A stretch of DNA of 64,000 nt, taken from NCBI RefSeq assembly GCF_019175385.1, contig NC_083341.1, positions 92,592,321-92,656,320 on the forward strand, read 5' to 3'. A model generated the notes under the pieces. The model was not told where the DNA came from and did no database searches. It worked only from the letters and a program-made list of their open reading frames with translations. The position numbers and the translations under genes are program-made. This document shows positions 34,079 through 47,447 of this stretch, piece after piece. This DNA is from Lycium barbarum. Its lineage: Eukaryota > Streptophyta > Magnoliopsida > Solanales > Solanaceae. The stretch's first letter is position 1; every line of letters starts with the position of its first letter.

Positions 34079-36060
34079 TATAGAATCATATTTATGCCTA
34101 GAATGAGGTAAGCCTGCAATGAAATTCATAGTAATCACTTCCTATTTCCAGGTTGGAATTTCCATAGCTTGTAAAAATCCACCTGACTTTTGATGCTCAA
34201 TCTTCACTTGCTGACAATTAGGACATTAGGCCACGAATTCCGCTATGTCTCTCTTCATTTCATTCCACCAATATATGGATTTAAGGTCATGATATATTTT
34301 CGTTTCTCCGGGGTGAACAGAATAACGGGAATAATGGTCTTCTTCCAAAATCTGATGACGTAACCCTGAAACATCAGGAACACGCAACCTGCCTCAATAT
34401 GGGAGAATATCATCTCCAGAAATCTCAAAGAAAGACTTCTTCCTCCGAGGAAGTGTGTTTCTATAGTGAACTAGTATAGGATCCTCGTATTGGTGCTCTT
34501 TCACCTCAACTACTAGTGACGAGATAGCTGAATTCTGAATTATAGCTCCCATATCGCCCGAGTCCATTACCCGGACTCCTAGGCTAGCTAACTGCTAGAG
34601 CTCACGGGCTAACTCTATTTTCTCTAGCTGAACTTCACCTAAACTACCCATAGATCTACAACTAAGAGCATCAGCCACAACGTTCGCCTTCTCGGGATGA
34701 TATAGAATGTTATCATCATAATCTTTTAACAACTCTAACCATCACCTCTGCCATAAATTCAATTCTTTCTGCTTGAAAATATACGGAAAGCTCTTGTGAT
34801 CCGTATAGATATCCACATGGAGACCATACAAATAATGTCTCCATATCTTCAAGGCATGAATCACCGCAGCTAACTCAAGATCATGGGTTGGACAATGTTT
34901 CTGATATTTTCGCAACATCCTTAAAGCATAAGCAATTACCTTACCATGCTGCATCAACACACACCCTAACCCAACACCCGAAGCATCACAATAGAAAACA
35001 TAGCCTTCCGATCCTTCTGGAAGTCTCAGGACTAGGGTAGAAGTTAGTCTATTCTTCAACTCCCGAAAACTGTGCTCACAAGCATTTGTCCATTGAAATT
35101 TAGCTGCTTTCTGAGTTAGCTTAGTTAGTGGTGCAGAGATAGAAGAAAAACCATCTACAAACCTTCTGTAATAACCTTCCAAACCCAGAATACCGCGAAC
35201 CTCCATAGGTATTGTAGGCCTTGGCCAAGTCTTCACAGCTTCAATCTTCTGGGTATCCACCCAAATACCATCGGCTGATGCCCCAAAAAGGTCACCGAAT
35301 TCAACCGAAATTCACACTTTGAAATTTTTTAAAATAGCTATTGAGTTTGGAGAACTCTAAGGACAGTATGTAAATGGTTTGCATGATCTGCCTCGGATCG
35401 AGAATATACCAGGATATTATCAATGAACAAAATCACAAATAAATCTAAGAAAGGCCTGAACACATTGTTCATCAAATCCATGAATACTGCCAGTGTATTA
35501 GATAGCCCAAATGACATTACCCGAAATTCGAAATGACCATATCTTATTCTAAAGGCTGTCTTGTGAATATATTCCTCCCTGACTATCACCTGATGATACC
35601 CGGATCTCAAGTCTATCTTTGAAAACCATTTGGCACCTTGTAATTGATCAAATAGGTCATCAATCCCTGGAAGCAGATATTTATTATTGATCGTCACTTT
35701 ATTCAGTTGCATGTAGTCAATGCACATTTGCAAGGAGCCATCTTTCTTCCTCACAAACAACGCGGGTGCTCCCCATGGGGAAGAACTAGGCCTAATAAAG
35801 CCTTTCTCAAGAAAGTCCTTCTATTGTTTCTTCAACTCTTTCAACTCTGCAGGAGCCATTTTATAAGGAGGAATAGAGATGGGTTTAGTATCCAGTAGCA
35901 CATCGATAGCAAAATCGATCTCCCGCTCTGGAGAAAGGCTTGGAAGCTCATTCGGGACATCCGAAAACTCATTCACCACGAGGACAGACTGAAGAGCTGG
36001 CGATTCGGCTTCTATATCTTGAACCCGAACTAAATGATAAATAGAGCCTTTAGCAATCAT
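34079..36060 (-). pseudogene. Element D pol: RT, RNase H, integrase N-terminal half
   Basis: On the minus strand from 36060: the linker before RT (EREIDFAIDVLLDTKPISIPPYKMAPAE), RT with [25 protein letters not shown] and FRVMSFGL, then the catalytic box as FIDN instead of FIDD. The connection ([11 protein letters not shown]) and RNase H follow (YCDASG, DLELAAV, YTDHKS, VVADAL). Next come the zinc-finger part (HPGETK, CPNCQQVK) and the first integrase block as MNF instead of MDF. Both Asp-to-Asn changes are G-to-A on the coding strand and would abolish polymerase and integrase activity. Stops occur after ELKKQ (35821), after LQTQ (35338) and near 34742. Confidence 0.9.
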
Positions 36061-37867
36061 TTTCCTAGCCTTGAGATAGGAAATAAACCTGCCTCTCAGA
36101 GACGCTGTATTTCCTTTTCATTCCAAAACTGGTTCTCCTGGAAACTGGAAATGAACTATTTTTGTTCTGCAATCGACATTATCATAGCATGAAGCTAACC
36201 AATCCATGCTCATAATAACATCAAAGTCCACTATTTTTAACTCATGTAAATCATCCATTGTACGATGATCACAAATCAGAACTACACAATTTTTATATGC
36301 TCGACTAGGTATTACCGGCTCACCAATGGGTGTCGATACCTCGAAAGGTTTAATTGACTCCGGTTTAACCCCAAATCGACCCTTAATATATGGAGTAACT
36401 TATGACAATGTGAATCCCAGATCTATCAATGCATATACATCAAGAGAAAATACCGATAATATACCTGTAACAACATCAGGGGAGGACTCAAGATCCTGCT
36501 GTCCAGCCAAAGCATAGATACGGTGCTGAGGACCACTAGAACTGGAAGCTCCTCCTCTACCTCTACCGCAGCTGACCGACGCCTATGAACCTTGCTCAAG
36601 AGGGTGTAAGGATGATGAAGACTCGATTGCCGACTCCAAAGGCTGGATCCTACCCCTACCAACAATCGAGGAGCAATCACGCATGACATGGCCTGGTTGA
36701 CCGCATGCATAGCAAACATTTGAACCCAATCGGCACTAGCCCCAATTTAACTTCCCGCACTGGGAACATCGTGGAATGGGTGGCCTCACCTGACCCGAGT
36801 CGCCTCTGTAATGAGAACCTCAACCTTTAAAACTCTGACTTGGCTCGGAGTGAGTAGATCTATCAAATCTCTTGCCCGTAAACCGTAGAGGCGCGCTAGT
36901 CATAGAATGGCCTGAATGCCTAGAAACCTAATGTCTTTGCCCTCCTCTATACTCACTAGTCGGACCCAAAGATCTAGCCCTCTTGTTATAACCTTTGTCA
37001 AGTTCACGCTCGCCTTTTTGCGGTTGTTGGCTTTCCTCCAATTTCTAGGCATGGGGTTGAATGTGAGAAATATCCATATTGTTGTGAAGGGATGCAGTCA
37101 AGCACTTATCCATCAAATGTGGCCATAAGCCACTCACAAATCGGTGCACTTGATCACCCATATCCGCTACCATGGCCGAAGCATACCTAGCCAAAGAATT
37201 GAAGCGGAGACTATGCTCTAAGGAACTCATACTTCCTTGCCTAAGATTCAAGAACTTGTCAGCTGTAGCCCGTCGAACTTCTGGGGCAAGTAATATCGAA
37301 GGAAAGCATCAATAAACTCTTGCAATACCGGGGGAGGTGCATTGAATCCCCTAGAAGACAACCAAACCGTATACCAATGAACCACAACATCCCGTAATCT
37401 ATATAATGCTAACTCTACCGATTCAACGTCTGAAGCATGCACTAGCCGAAGTGTCCTCAACATTCCATCAATAAAGGTTTGAGGGTCCTCATCCGATTTT
37501 GACCCGAAGAACTCAAGAGGGTTTAAACTAATAAAATCACGGGCTCCTGCACTATCCGCCCTATCACCATGACCTATACCCTGCCGCTGGGCTTGTGCAA
37601 TTAAGTCAACAGTTGAATGACCTATTTTATCTCTTGGCCCGAAACCTCTAGTGGAGGAGCTGGGGGTGCTGAAGCTAGGGCTGGGACTCCCTCATGATCC
37701 TCAGAAATAGGCAACGAGTGAAAGGACTGAGATTGAACCTCATTCTGGGACTCACCCTTCTCTATATTTGTTGGCGGTACTCTTTCAGCTCGCCTTTTTG
37801 TCACTGTCTTGCCCGTTTGGGCTGCGTTAGCTTTCCTCTTTACAAGCATTTCTGAAATACATAGCAC
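36061..37867 (-). pseudogene. Element D gag and protease
   Basis: The gag start (37867 or the later Met of MLVKRKANAAQTG) gives a basic then acidic N-terminus. A capsid region follows (LNPLEFFGSKSDEDPQTFID, RLVHASDVESVELALYRL, WY at 37248-37560). A CCHC zinc knuckle near 36680-36720 reads CGQPGHVMRDC after YA. The protease active site lies near 36430 as LIDLGFT rather than a standard D-S/P-G. Domains fall in different frames with stops between them. It lies 160 bases downstream of the PBS, as expected for gag. Confidence 0.82.
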
Positions 37868-38028
37868 ACCATTAAGAAAAGAGAAATTCTTATATCATAG
37901 ATCTATCGCACGATCTATGAAGAAAGAAGGTCATTCATTCCTAAATGCCCGCAGCCTCCTGTTAATAAGCGTGGCGCGCAACACACATCTACAGGACACG
38001 ACTCATAGACACACCCTAGGACAAAACT

Positions 38029-38040
38029 GCACTGATACCA
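38029..38040 (-). other. Element D primer-binding site
   Basis: The minus strand reads TGGTATCAGTGC, one mismatch from the tRNA-iMet site TGGTATCAGAGC, four bases from the 5' LTR. Confidence 0.88.
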
Positions 38041-38044
38041 CTTT

Positions 38045-39909
38045 TTTTACGACCCAACCAGAGAGCCATGATGGGCACTCGGAGCTAACCCACCAGGCAC
38101 CACTTTTCATACTTTTACAATCATATTTAGGTGAGCCACATAGCCTGCTAATAATCTCTATGCATCAGTAATACCATTTCCATTGGGCTAAAACACTTTC
38201 ATATCAACAACAACAAAAATGCCCATATACATATACACAAGCCGACGTGGCTGACAAAATAAAGTACAAAATATGAGCCAACAAGGCCACAAACTATCTA
38301 CGAGCCTCTAGAAAGAGTGTGTAACATCATATAGATGGGGGACAGGGCCCCGCCATGCCCACTTATATATATATATATAAAAGAATAGTACCAACAGCTG
38401 TAGCTCCGAATCAAGTGGACCTCCTCTAAGCAGTCTCTGAAGAAGCAGCCTAAGGATCAAGTCTATCTCCATGTCCACCTGCGGGCATGATGTAGCATCC
38501 ACAAACAAAAGGACGTCAGTACGGATAATGTATTGAGTATCTAAGGCATAATAAATAACATAATAGAAGCATGAACGATAACATAAGAAAGAAAAGTCAT
38601 GGGATGATAGAGCCATTTATACCGCTAGCGATGTTCATCATGTTCACTTACCCTTTTTCTAATGGGAACCTTCCATTACATACATTTATATATATAGTAG
38701 TATCATACCCGACAATAGAGGTTCGGTGTCTTACATACCCGATCATGAAAAGGTTCAGTGTTATACATACCCGGCCCTACCAAGGCTCAGGTTTGGTGTT
38801 CTTAATAGTCATACTTTGGTATATATATATATATACATACATAGAAGTACATACGTATCCTCAACATCATCATCATCATCATCACCATCGCTTTCATTAT
38901 ATCCTTCCTTAGAGGATCAACTATCATAGGATGAGACCGATGGTATCGGGAGAATATCAAGAATCATGAGCTTTAGTGATTCTAGGAATGAAATCATCAT
39001 GGAAGATACTATGGATTCACGTGAAGGTATACATCAATGGATCATGTCTTAAGAAAGAAGGGTTAGCCTCACATACCTTTATGTGGTCTTAACTACTAAG
39101 CGTTCACCGCCAAAGCTTAAGCAATCTTTTATCACCTAGGAATGAGCTTTGGATCGAGTTACCAACTTTTATGAAAACCCTAGCTTCAATACCAAAGGAA
39201 TTCTTGAAGTCTACTAAACCTAGTGAGTCTCCCAACACATGGATATCTTGATTTTCTATTTGATCTTTGATTTCTCTTGGGTTTGAGTGGAATATGCTTT
39301 GGAGAAGGTTCTAGAGCTTTTAAGAGTTTGGGAGAAGTGGGAAATGAAAAATAAGACAATGGTCATCCATATATAAAAAAAGAAAAAAAACTGACCCGAC
39401 CGATTATACGGCCACATATATGGTCCGTATAACTTATACGGTCCGTATAAATGGACCCTCTAATCCCACCTTGGATTTAACCCTCTCTTGAATGGTTATA
39501 CGGATAATTTATATGGGCCGTATAAATTATATGGTTCGTATAAGTTGTCGTACAACCCAAAGAATTTCCGAACATTCTCTCGGTTATTCATTCAACCTCC
39601 AATCATTATGGAACCTTATTGACGCTTACATAACACTTCATTAACCATCTAAGAGGCCTCATAACTCCTCCCCAGTACATTACTAAATAAATATTAGCTC
39701 AATCATTGCGAAAACCTTTCCGAACATGACTTGCATTCCACTTTTCTTCAACGAACTTAGTTTCACCTATTCATATGGCTTCAAAATCATATGGTGTGCA
39801 CTTTAAAGTTATAAAATTCTCCCCTTAGTCTCATATGGACTTCATGTTCACGCCAAGTTCTTGTTAGTATACTCACAACGCAACAATCCTAAATCTCCGA
39901 GGTGTAACA
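38045..39909 (-). mobile_element. Element D right (5') LTR
   Basis: It copies the left LTR, except that its outer end has decayed from TGTCACG to TTTTACG and about 55 bases are absent near 38788. The conserved LTR 3' block is at 38477-38550, a CATCATC microsatellite near 38865-38890, and the TTATACGG palindrome array at 39401-39550. It ends GGTGTAACA. Confidence 0.88.
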
Positions 39910-39914
39910 ATTAG

Positions 39915-40421
39915 TAGTTGTGATTCAGTTATATTATCGGCATACCCACTGTTGGTATTTGTGATTTCGGATATATTGTTGGCGTACCCATTGTTGGTAC
40001 TTATGATATTGGGCATGATTATTGATGTTGATACATGCATTGCACGTACTCTCATTGTCATGATACACTGTTGAAATACTGATGATAATTGATAAAACTC
40101 TTTTACTTGAGTCATGTGAGATGACCGATGTCCGATAATTAATTCTGAAACCTTTGATTATGGTCGATGTCTGATATTAGTTTCGGAATCGTTGATTGAG
40201 TGAGTGCATGGACTCTGCGGGTCCCCCAGAGTGCTGCCGGTGAGAACCCCCCGTGGGCAATGATTCGGGGTCCCGTCTGTCTGTTGGGCAAATATTCGGG
40301 ACGGGTGGCACTTAGACTTCATGAGTAACACTAGGTTGAGCTACTGAGACGTCGATATTTCTATCCGGAGTACATGTGTACACAACATTTACATGACATT
40401 GCATTGCATTCATACACTACT
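39915..40421 (+). mobile_element. Element C 3' LTR, segment 2
   Basis: It resumes the GGCATACCCACTGTTGGTA repeat cut at 29464 and then shows a TGACCGATGTCCGATAA-type region. It ends at CTACT, the left target duplication of solo LTR E. It joins segment 3 at 45237. Confidence 0.78.
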
Positions 40422-41089
40422 TGTCATGGCCTAAATTTGGAGCGGCGTGACCTGCACTCGATGCCAAACTAGGCCCCGAGCGAACCACTCTAAATCTGAA
40501 ACTCTGCTAAGGCCTACCTGCACACCAACAATATCAACCAGCCGGCGAGGTCGTAATCTAGATATATATAAACAAATGTTATCTGTCTCTTCTGAACTGG
40601 GCACACACACCCAAAATATATATACACAACTGAGCAAGCCGACGAGGCTACTATGTAGGCTGAACAAAAAAAACTGAGAGCCAACATGGCTATATAATAT
40701 CCCAACTACATACAACTGTCTACAGACCTCTAGGGAACACGAGCTGCAGAAAGGACAGGACAAGGTCCCGGCACACCCATATATACATGTCAAAATAGCA
40801 TACCACCAAAGGGACTGCAGCTCCGGACCAAGTGGAGTGCACTGACTGCGATTGAGTGGAAGGCCTACTGAGTTGAATCGTCTGTCCGACTACCTGAACC
40901 TGCGGGCATGAACGCAGCGCCTCCAGATAAATTGACGTCAGTACAGATAATGTACTGAATATGTAAGGCAAGATAAAAACTGAAATGAAATAACAAACTA
41001 TACTCTGGATATTTCAAGAAAGCATCTGGAGGTGCTCTACCTAAGTTGCCTCTCATCTGAGGCAAGATAACATCACTCTATAGATATAA

Positions 41090-41337
41090 CTTCGTGACTC
41101 GAAGGTTAGGCATAGATAACATAACTCCATAAATAAAACTCTGTGACTCATAGGCCAGGTATAATCAACTCCATGACCCTTAGGTCAGGTTTAAGCAACT
41201 CTGTGACCCGTTAGTCAGGTATAATCAACTCCATGACCCGTAGATCAGGTATGCGCATCTCCGTGACCCGTCGGTCAGGCAACAACTCCATGACCCGTAG
41301 GCCAGGTGATACCTCCATGACCCGTAGGCTAGGCGTA
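41090..41337. repeat. Tandem repeat, about 30-base unit, in LTR E
   Basis: About eight units centre on CTCCATGACCCGTAGGTCAG with spacers of AACA/ATAATCAA type. Copies vary by substitutions and short deletions, and the spacing shrinks from about 32 to 24 bases towards 41337. Confidence 0.85.
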
Positions 41338-42036
41338 TACATATAATGATAACTCGAAGGCAACATAATAGCCTATAAACAACATATCCACTAATTATAC
41401 CACCTGATATTCAATCATCTCATATAACTCAACTATTCTTATACTAGCTCTTAACTAGAGAGGAGTACTACACTAGGGTTATGGTAACCCAATTATAATC
41501 TTCATGAATAGCAGACCTTTGTGCGAATAGTCAAAAAGGTCTCAATAGTAGGAATCCTAAGAAATAGAATCATCATCATTGTTACCATCATAGAAACATC
41601 CATCTTTAGCATCATAAGCACTTTTAGAATCGTGAGCTTCGGGCTTTTTGGAAATAGGATATTATAGAATCCATGTATGCGTTCATAGGAAAAAGAATCA
41701 TGCCTTTAGAAAGAAAGGAAGTAGCCTTAACATACCTGGAAGCTTACTTCTCGACCTTTCTAACTTACTTTCTGTCTTGCAATCTACATAAGATCATTCA
41801 TAGTCCCGTAATCTACATATAAAGCCATTCATACTATTGTTAGGCTCATTATCATAAGCTTGTCTTAAGCCTTCAAATTTAATCCTCTTAAAATTAGCCG
41901 AAATTTGGGCAGCATCTCCCCTGTTTATATCCCTAGCCCGAAATCACAATACCAACAAAACAACAACTACAACAGCACCAACATCAACAACATCATTATC
42001 AATACTAAAATATTCCATAAACATCCCACGCGATGT

Positions 42037-44433
42037 TGTTACACCTCGAAAATTTTTTCCGTTGGTACGTAAGTGAACGAACTACTGATAAGTATGGATG
42101 TATGATGTCCATGAGCAAGAAACGACGTTTGATGACCTTAGGCGAGATTTCAAAGGAATCCGACGTAAGACGAGAAAGTTGGCTAAGATAAGGCAAGGTG
42201 AGGTGAGCAATGCATGTGCATGGATATGGGTGATTAAAATGAGAAGTCTAAGAAATATGAAAATTTGCAGAATTGCAATCTGCCCAGTGGTCGTAAAGTG
42301 CAAATACGGACCGTAAACTGGTATACGGTCCGTAAACTGCCAGGTCGTAAACTGGCATGCAAGCCTTCAACTTTCTTCCAGTTGAGGAAATGGTAAAATA
42401 CGATCTGGTTTACGGACCGTAAAGTGATTTACGGCCCGTAAACCATGGTCGTAAATCACCATGCAAGCAGCCAAAGTTTCTGGTTTTTGAAAAGGTTAAA
42501 GACGACCGCAAGGGACGAACCATAAAATGGAATACGTGGTCGTAAACTCAGTTTACGACCACTGTTCACCGCAGCACAGATTTTGCAATTCATTAAATAA
42601 AGGGACCAACACTTGTTTTATTTCATTTCCACATTACACACCTTCTCTCTAAAATCTCTTTCTACATTTATTATCCAAGATTTCAAGGATCATAAGTCAT
42701 CAACAACATAAAACAAAGTGAATCAAGAGTAAGAACATCATCAAAGGTCATCCAAGTCATGAAATCCAAATGGAGAAAAACTAGGGTTTTGCTCAAAGTG
42801 GAGTATTATCAACTAAAGCTTGTTCCTACAACTTCTAAGGTAAGATTCATAATATTTATATGATTTTTAAGATATTGGAGAGTTGAAATGCATGGATTGT
42901 AGAAAATATGGTCAACTAGGTCATGAATGATGAATAGTGATATTTTGAGGAATAGTTTGAATTGAATCACGAATGTTGTTGTGTTGTGATATGAATGTGT
43001 TATAAATGGTATTAAGATCATGAACTAGACACTTTAGACGGATGGACGAAGTTGGTGTTATGACCTTGAATATGGATGAATTAGAAGCAAGTTGAGAAAT
43101 CTAGATAATGTGGATAATATGAATGACTAATGGCCATTGTTATGATATTAATGAAGGTAGAAACGCTAACATTGGAAGGGGACGTGCAAGTGTAGAACAG
43201 TCCAACAAAAAGGTATGTAAGGCTAACCCTTCTTTCATAAGGCATGGTTCTTTGGCCAAATTCCTAAATCCTCTATGCGAGTATGTTGTCTCCAAATGAT
43301 TGATCTCCGAGCTCATAAGCTCACAATCCTCGATATGTACTACGTTTGTACTACGCTCCTCATATAACGAGTAAGCCTATGATATATATGTAACGATAAT
43401 GATGATGATAGTCATGATAATGATAATAATAATGATGCTAAAGGTGCCTACAGGCTATTAGATGTATGTGTGCCAATAAAGGGCTATAATGAAACCCCGA
43501 GCCTATGATGCCGGGTAGAGTATATGTTTATATATATGTATGTATATGATTACGTAACGCGCGCACACATCTGCAGATGGAACGGATAACCCTGAAGCCT
43601 TGGTAGGGCCAGGTAGATATAACATTGAGCCTTGGTTGGCCAAGTATGTATGAAACACCGAACCTTATGGTCGGGTACGCTACGTATGTATGTATATAAG
43701 TGTATGGCTATGTATATAATATGAATATGAATGTGAAAAGACTATGTATATGAATGCGAACAGGGGCATGTATACTAATACGAGCACTATTATTAAATAC
43801 GCATGAGAAATTGGAATTTCCTATGAAAGGTAGGTAAGTGCCATGATGATGATATTATTGTCTTCCCCTCCTATGCTACTTCACATGTTGTTTACTATGC
43901 TTATATATCGATGTTGATCATGCTTTACATACTCAGCACATTCTTCGTACTGACGTACTTTTGTTTGTGGACGTTGTGTCATGCCCGCAGGTGCACAGGA
44001 AGATAGACTTGATCCATAGCTGCTTATTCAGAGATTGCATAGCAGAGCTCCTTTTCTTCGGGAGCCATAACTTTTGGGTACTTATTCTTTTGTGTATATA
44101 ATTATGGGCATAGCGGGGTCCTGTCCCGCTCATATGTTCTGTTATACTCTTAGAGGCTCGTAGTCACGTGTATACGATTAGATATGTCTGGCCTTGTCGG
44201 CCTATATTTTGTACACCTTATGGTAGCCTTGTCGGCTTATGTACATATGATGTGGCATAAATGGCAATGATGATTTAAAGATGTGATTGTCCGATGGGAC
44301 TAGTTTGATGAATGAAAGAAAATGCATGTCTAATTACGTGACTCACCTAGATGTAAGCATAAGTATGAGTCAAGGGGTGCCCGGGTGGGCTTGCACCGGG
44401 TGCTCGTCGCTGCCCCCTAGGCGGGTCGTGACA
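42037..44433 (+). mobile_element. Solo LTR F inside solo LTR E
   Basis: This 2,397-base unit begins TGTTACACCTCG and ends GGGTCGTGACA, with a perfect TSD GATGT (42032-42036, 44434-44438). Palindromes such as TTTACGGACCGTAAA and TTTACGGCCCGTAAA lie at 42300-42565. The conserved LTR 3' block lies at 43922-43995. No coding region is present. Confidence 0.93.
42300..42565. repeat. Palindrome array, TTTACGGACCGTAAA type
   Basis: At least six full or half palindromes of the TTTACGG(A/C)CCGTAAA kind lie 265-530 bases from the LTR start. They are placed as in elements A and D but with a different core sequence. Confidence 0.82.
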
Positions 44434-45236
44434 GATGTTTTTCCAATTTCTCAACCAATAACTTTATTATACAACCATTTAATCACTCTATCTTCATAAA
44501 TAAACCAAAAGTAATATTAATAAGTAGAGATTCATACCTTATTTTTGTTAAAACAGCGATGTCTTCAATATCCACATTGAATACACTGCAAAACCATACT
44601 AGAATCACATCTATGCGTTATCGAGCTTCGATTAATACTTCACCACTTGAAAATCACTCAAATCCCCAACATTTTATGACATAATTTCCCTATATGGTGC
44701 TGAGCTTTAAAATCTGATTTTTCGTGAAAAAGATGGGGTTTCGCCCCTTTTATAAGGTTCAAAAGTCGGGTCGGGTAACTGTAGCAGCTACTTTAGCAAG
44801 TCGGTACTGTAGTAGTTACTGTAGCACGCGTTTCTGCTTTGTCAGCCTAACTTGTAACGTCTATAATTCTCTACTCCGGTGTCGTATCGATGAGAGATTT
44901 GTTGCGTTGGAAACGACACTCGACGAACTTCATTTTAGGCTTTTTGTTTCACTTAAAAACACTTCATATGCTTAGAGATATTCTTCCCTCAAGTTGGACC
45001 AAAATGTTCACATGAAACTTTACCTATCCTTTGTCCAAAGTCGTACCACTTCATTTCTTCCGCTCATTTCCTTATAAAAACTTCCGGTATACCTTATTTA
45101 CATCATACACTCATTAAATATACTTAATAATTCTTGATTCTTATATTCCAAAGTGATTTTACTTAACCATAACTCAACGTACCTATGTTTCAAATTTGAT
45201 AAGTGCTTCTTCGAAGATACTGGGTGTAACACTACT

Positions 45237-45933
45237 GTATTGCATTGTATTATAACTTGATTTTTAGATTTTTGGTGCTGTACTTGTGATGTTGGATTTT
45301 GATTGGATATATTCAGACGTGGAACATTTGGGATTAGATGCTTTACATAGGCGATGACGGATACTTAGATTTGATTACATTGACTTATACTTATTGGTTT
45401 ATCTGCTTATCTTCTTTATTATCTGAGTTGTGTTAGCTATGCTTAGTTAGCCGATGATGCCTACCAGTACTGTTGATTGTACTGACCTGCACTTGCTGCA
45501 TTCTTTTATGAATGTAGAGTATCAGGTTGGATCCACTTCCGTGACGCGTGACTGATAGTCGTTTCAGCTTTCTCTTCGAGTTCCAGGGTAAGCATGGCTG
45601 TCTGCTACCTTGAAGACTTTTCTATATTTATGTCCTATTCTATTCAGAGACACAAATACTTTATGTATTAGTATTCCAGATTTGTATTATTTCCCTTTTA
45701 GATGCTCTTGTGTTATTCAGACTAGACCCTGGGGATGTTATTATCATTCCGCACTGTTCTACTTATATATATTTATATATATCTATATATATATATCATG
45801 AGACTTACGTATTTATTCTATTCCGTTGCTTAATTTCATTCTTTCATATATTTATTCATTGTTGGGTTGAGGGTTCGCTTACCGAGGTGGGAAGGTAAGT
45901 GCCCGCACGGCTTAGGCAAAATAGGTCGTGACA
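45237..45933 (+). mobile_element. Element C 3' LTR, segment 3 and terminus
   Basis: It continues segment 2 directly after the CTACT duplication (the TTGCATTG word is present on both sides of E). It contains TGCCTACCAGTACTG, equivalent to the conserved LTR 3' block, and ends AGGTCGTGACA at 45933. An ATATATAT microsatellite lies near 45760-45800. The three segments together give an LTR of about 2.86 kb. Confidence 0.78.
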
Positions 45934-47447
45934 CAAACCCAAAGCTCAGCGACAAACAACGAAAAAACATTTTAAAATTTTAACTTGAATAATTAAAGAT
46001 CTCAGCAAAATGTGCTAAAACCCTAGGTAATTCGAGTTTTGAATATATGTGATATTCCATCTCTCTGTGTCTTTGTAATGTGAAGAATTGGGGTTCTTTA
46101 TGTAGAACCCCAAGAATCTGAAAACCCTAACCAATTTCTATGTGGGACTTTTTGAAAATTATGGGAATTGCCCTTTCGATTCAATATCAATGGCTACGAT
46201 TAAAGCAAATAAACATACAGAGGGTCCGATTCAACTCAAATTCAATTGATATGTTCAGTTTCTCGTGAACCAATGAGAATTGAGAGTTGAGGAGGGTTAA
46301 AACAAATCTCATTAATGGATTTGTACCCTGTTGCCCGTAGAAAATCAAAAAGTAAGAGAGAGTTTAGGGCTTTACCCTATTTGGGTTGTGTTTGGTGGAA
46401 TTATGGCGAGTTTGGAACAGAGCATTAATTGCTTTGCCCATCTAGGCCTTGCAAGGAATGATAAAAGCCTGCCCTCTCTGATTTTTTGCCATTTTAGGCG
46501 TAGGTGACGTAGAGAGAGAAAGGGGAAGGGGGCGGCGCTAGGGTTTCACAAAGAAACTCTCACCTCTTTGCCAAATGAGACCTTAACGGTCTGTTTGGTC
46601 CCTTTTAAAGCCGCCGTGGGGCGAGTCTGGTCTTTTAATGGACTGGGCTCGGTCCAGTAAATAAAATAAATAAAAAAGAACGGAACTCCTTATGTATATT
46701 TATATACATGTGATATACATGTTTACAAATGTATATTCATGTATATCCGTGTATATACATATGTGTAGCTAAAGGTAAAATGTGCAAATTTTAATCCATA
46801 ACGAAGATTAAGAGTGTTATTGGACGTTTCGATCATGGCCAAATTAAAAAATTATTTTACTAATCAATTAACCTAAAAGACCTAGGTATGTGTATGGGAG
46901 GGATTTTAAATTACAAATATAGCCCTAATTGATTTTAAATCGTGAAATTGATTATTTCAATTAAGAACGCAATTAGCTAATAATTGATTATTTCAATTAT
47001 AGCCGTAATTAACAATAACCACAATTAAACAATTAATTAATTGGGATTAATTTAAGGAATTGCAAATGCAAATTGGTTATGCAGGAATTAAAATTTAGAG
47101 GTAGCATAATTATTTATTTAATTAAACAAATTTCTTAAATTAAACGGATTAAAATATTTGCTAATTAGACCTTCAATAATTTTAACAATTAACTAGATAA
47201 TTGTTTTAAATTATTTTCTTATTAAACTTGACAAATGCTTCATATTAATAGTAAAAATATGTAAATTATTTTTTAAATGACTTACAATATATATTTGGTT
47301 ATTTTGCCAAATGAAATGGAAAAATATTATCGATACACTTTTGTAAAATAATTTGACTTAAAAAAAAACATATTTCACTCTGTTTGAGATCCAGGAACTC
47401 CGAGTAGTTAAATAAAATTATTGGAGGTCAAAAATCAGGTATCAACA
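45934..47447 (-). mobile_element. LTR relic I (minus orientation)
   Basis: On the minus strand it starts TGTTGATACC at 47447 and matches 49087-50400 over its whole length at roughly two thirds identity, in opposite orientation. It is AT-rich and non-coding. Its far end is cut by element C's right end at 45933. Confidence 0.7.

Larger units (their letters stand above)
29465..39909 (-). mobile_element. Element D: full-structure but decayed chromovirus
   Basis: LTRs of 1,922 and 1,865 bases flank gag-pol on the minus strand, with a PPT (31387) and PBS (38029). The outer pentamers are GTTGG (29460-29464) and ATTAG (39910-39914), which match at three of five positions with two G-to-A changes, a weak TSD. 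It interrupts a tandem repeat in C's LTR. It carries a Tourist-like MITE (31432-31715) and a MULE (32902-34069). Reverse transcriptase and integrase have each lost a catalytic Asp and there are many stops, so it is inactive. Confidence 0.88.
40422..45231 (-). mobile_element. Solo LTR E, containing solo LTR F
   Basis: It begins TGTCATGGCC and ends GGGTGTAACA, with a perfect TSD CTACT (40417-40421, 45232-45236). Without F its length is about 2.41 kb. The conserved LTR 3' block in minus orientation (40899-40970) gives the strand. No interior, PBS or coding region is present. A tandem array lies at 41090-41337. Confidence 0.92.

Noticed and set aside
33602..34079. ORFs in the MULE interior suggesting a captured gene
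   Set aside because: The residues come from GATGAT/CTTCTT microsatellites and A-tracts. No exon-like structure is seen.
42098..42316. 72-codon ORF in solo LTR F as a small protein
   Set aside because: It lies in the U3 of a solo LTR, runs into the palindrome array, and no relative is recognisable.
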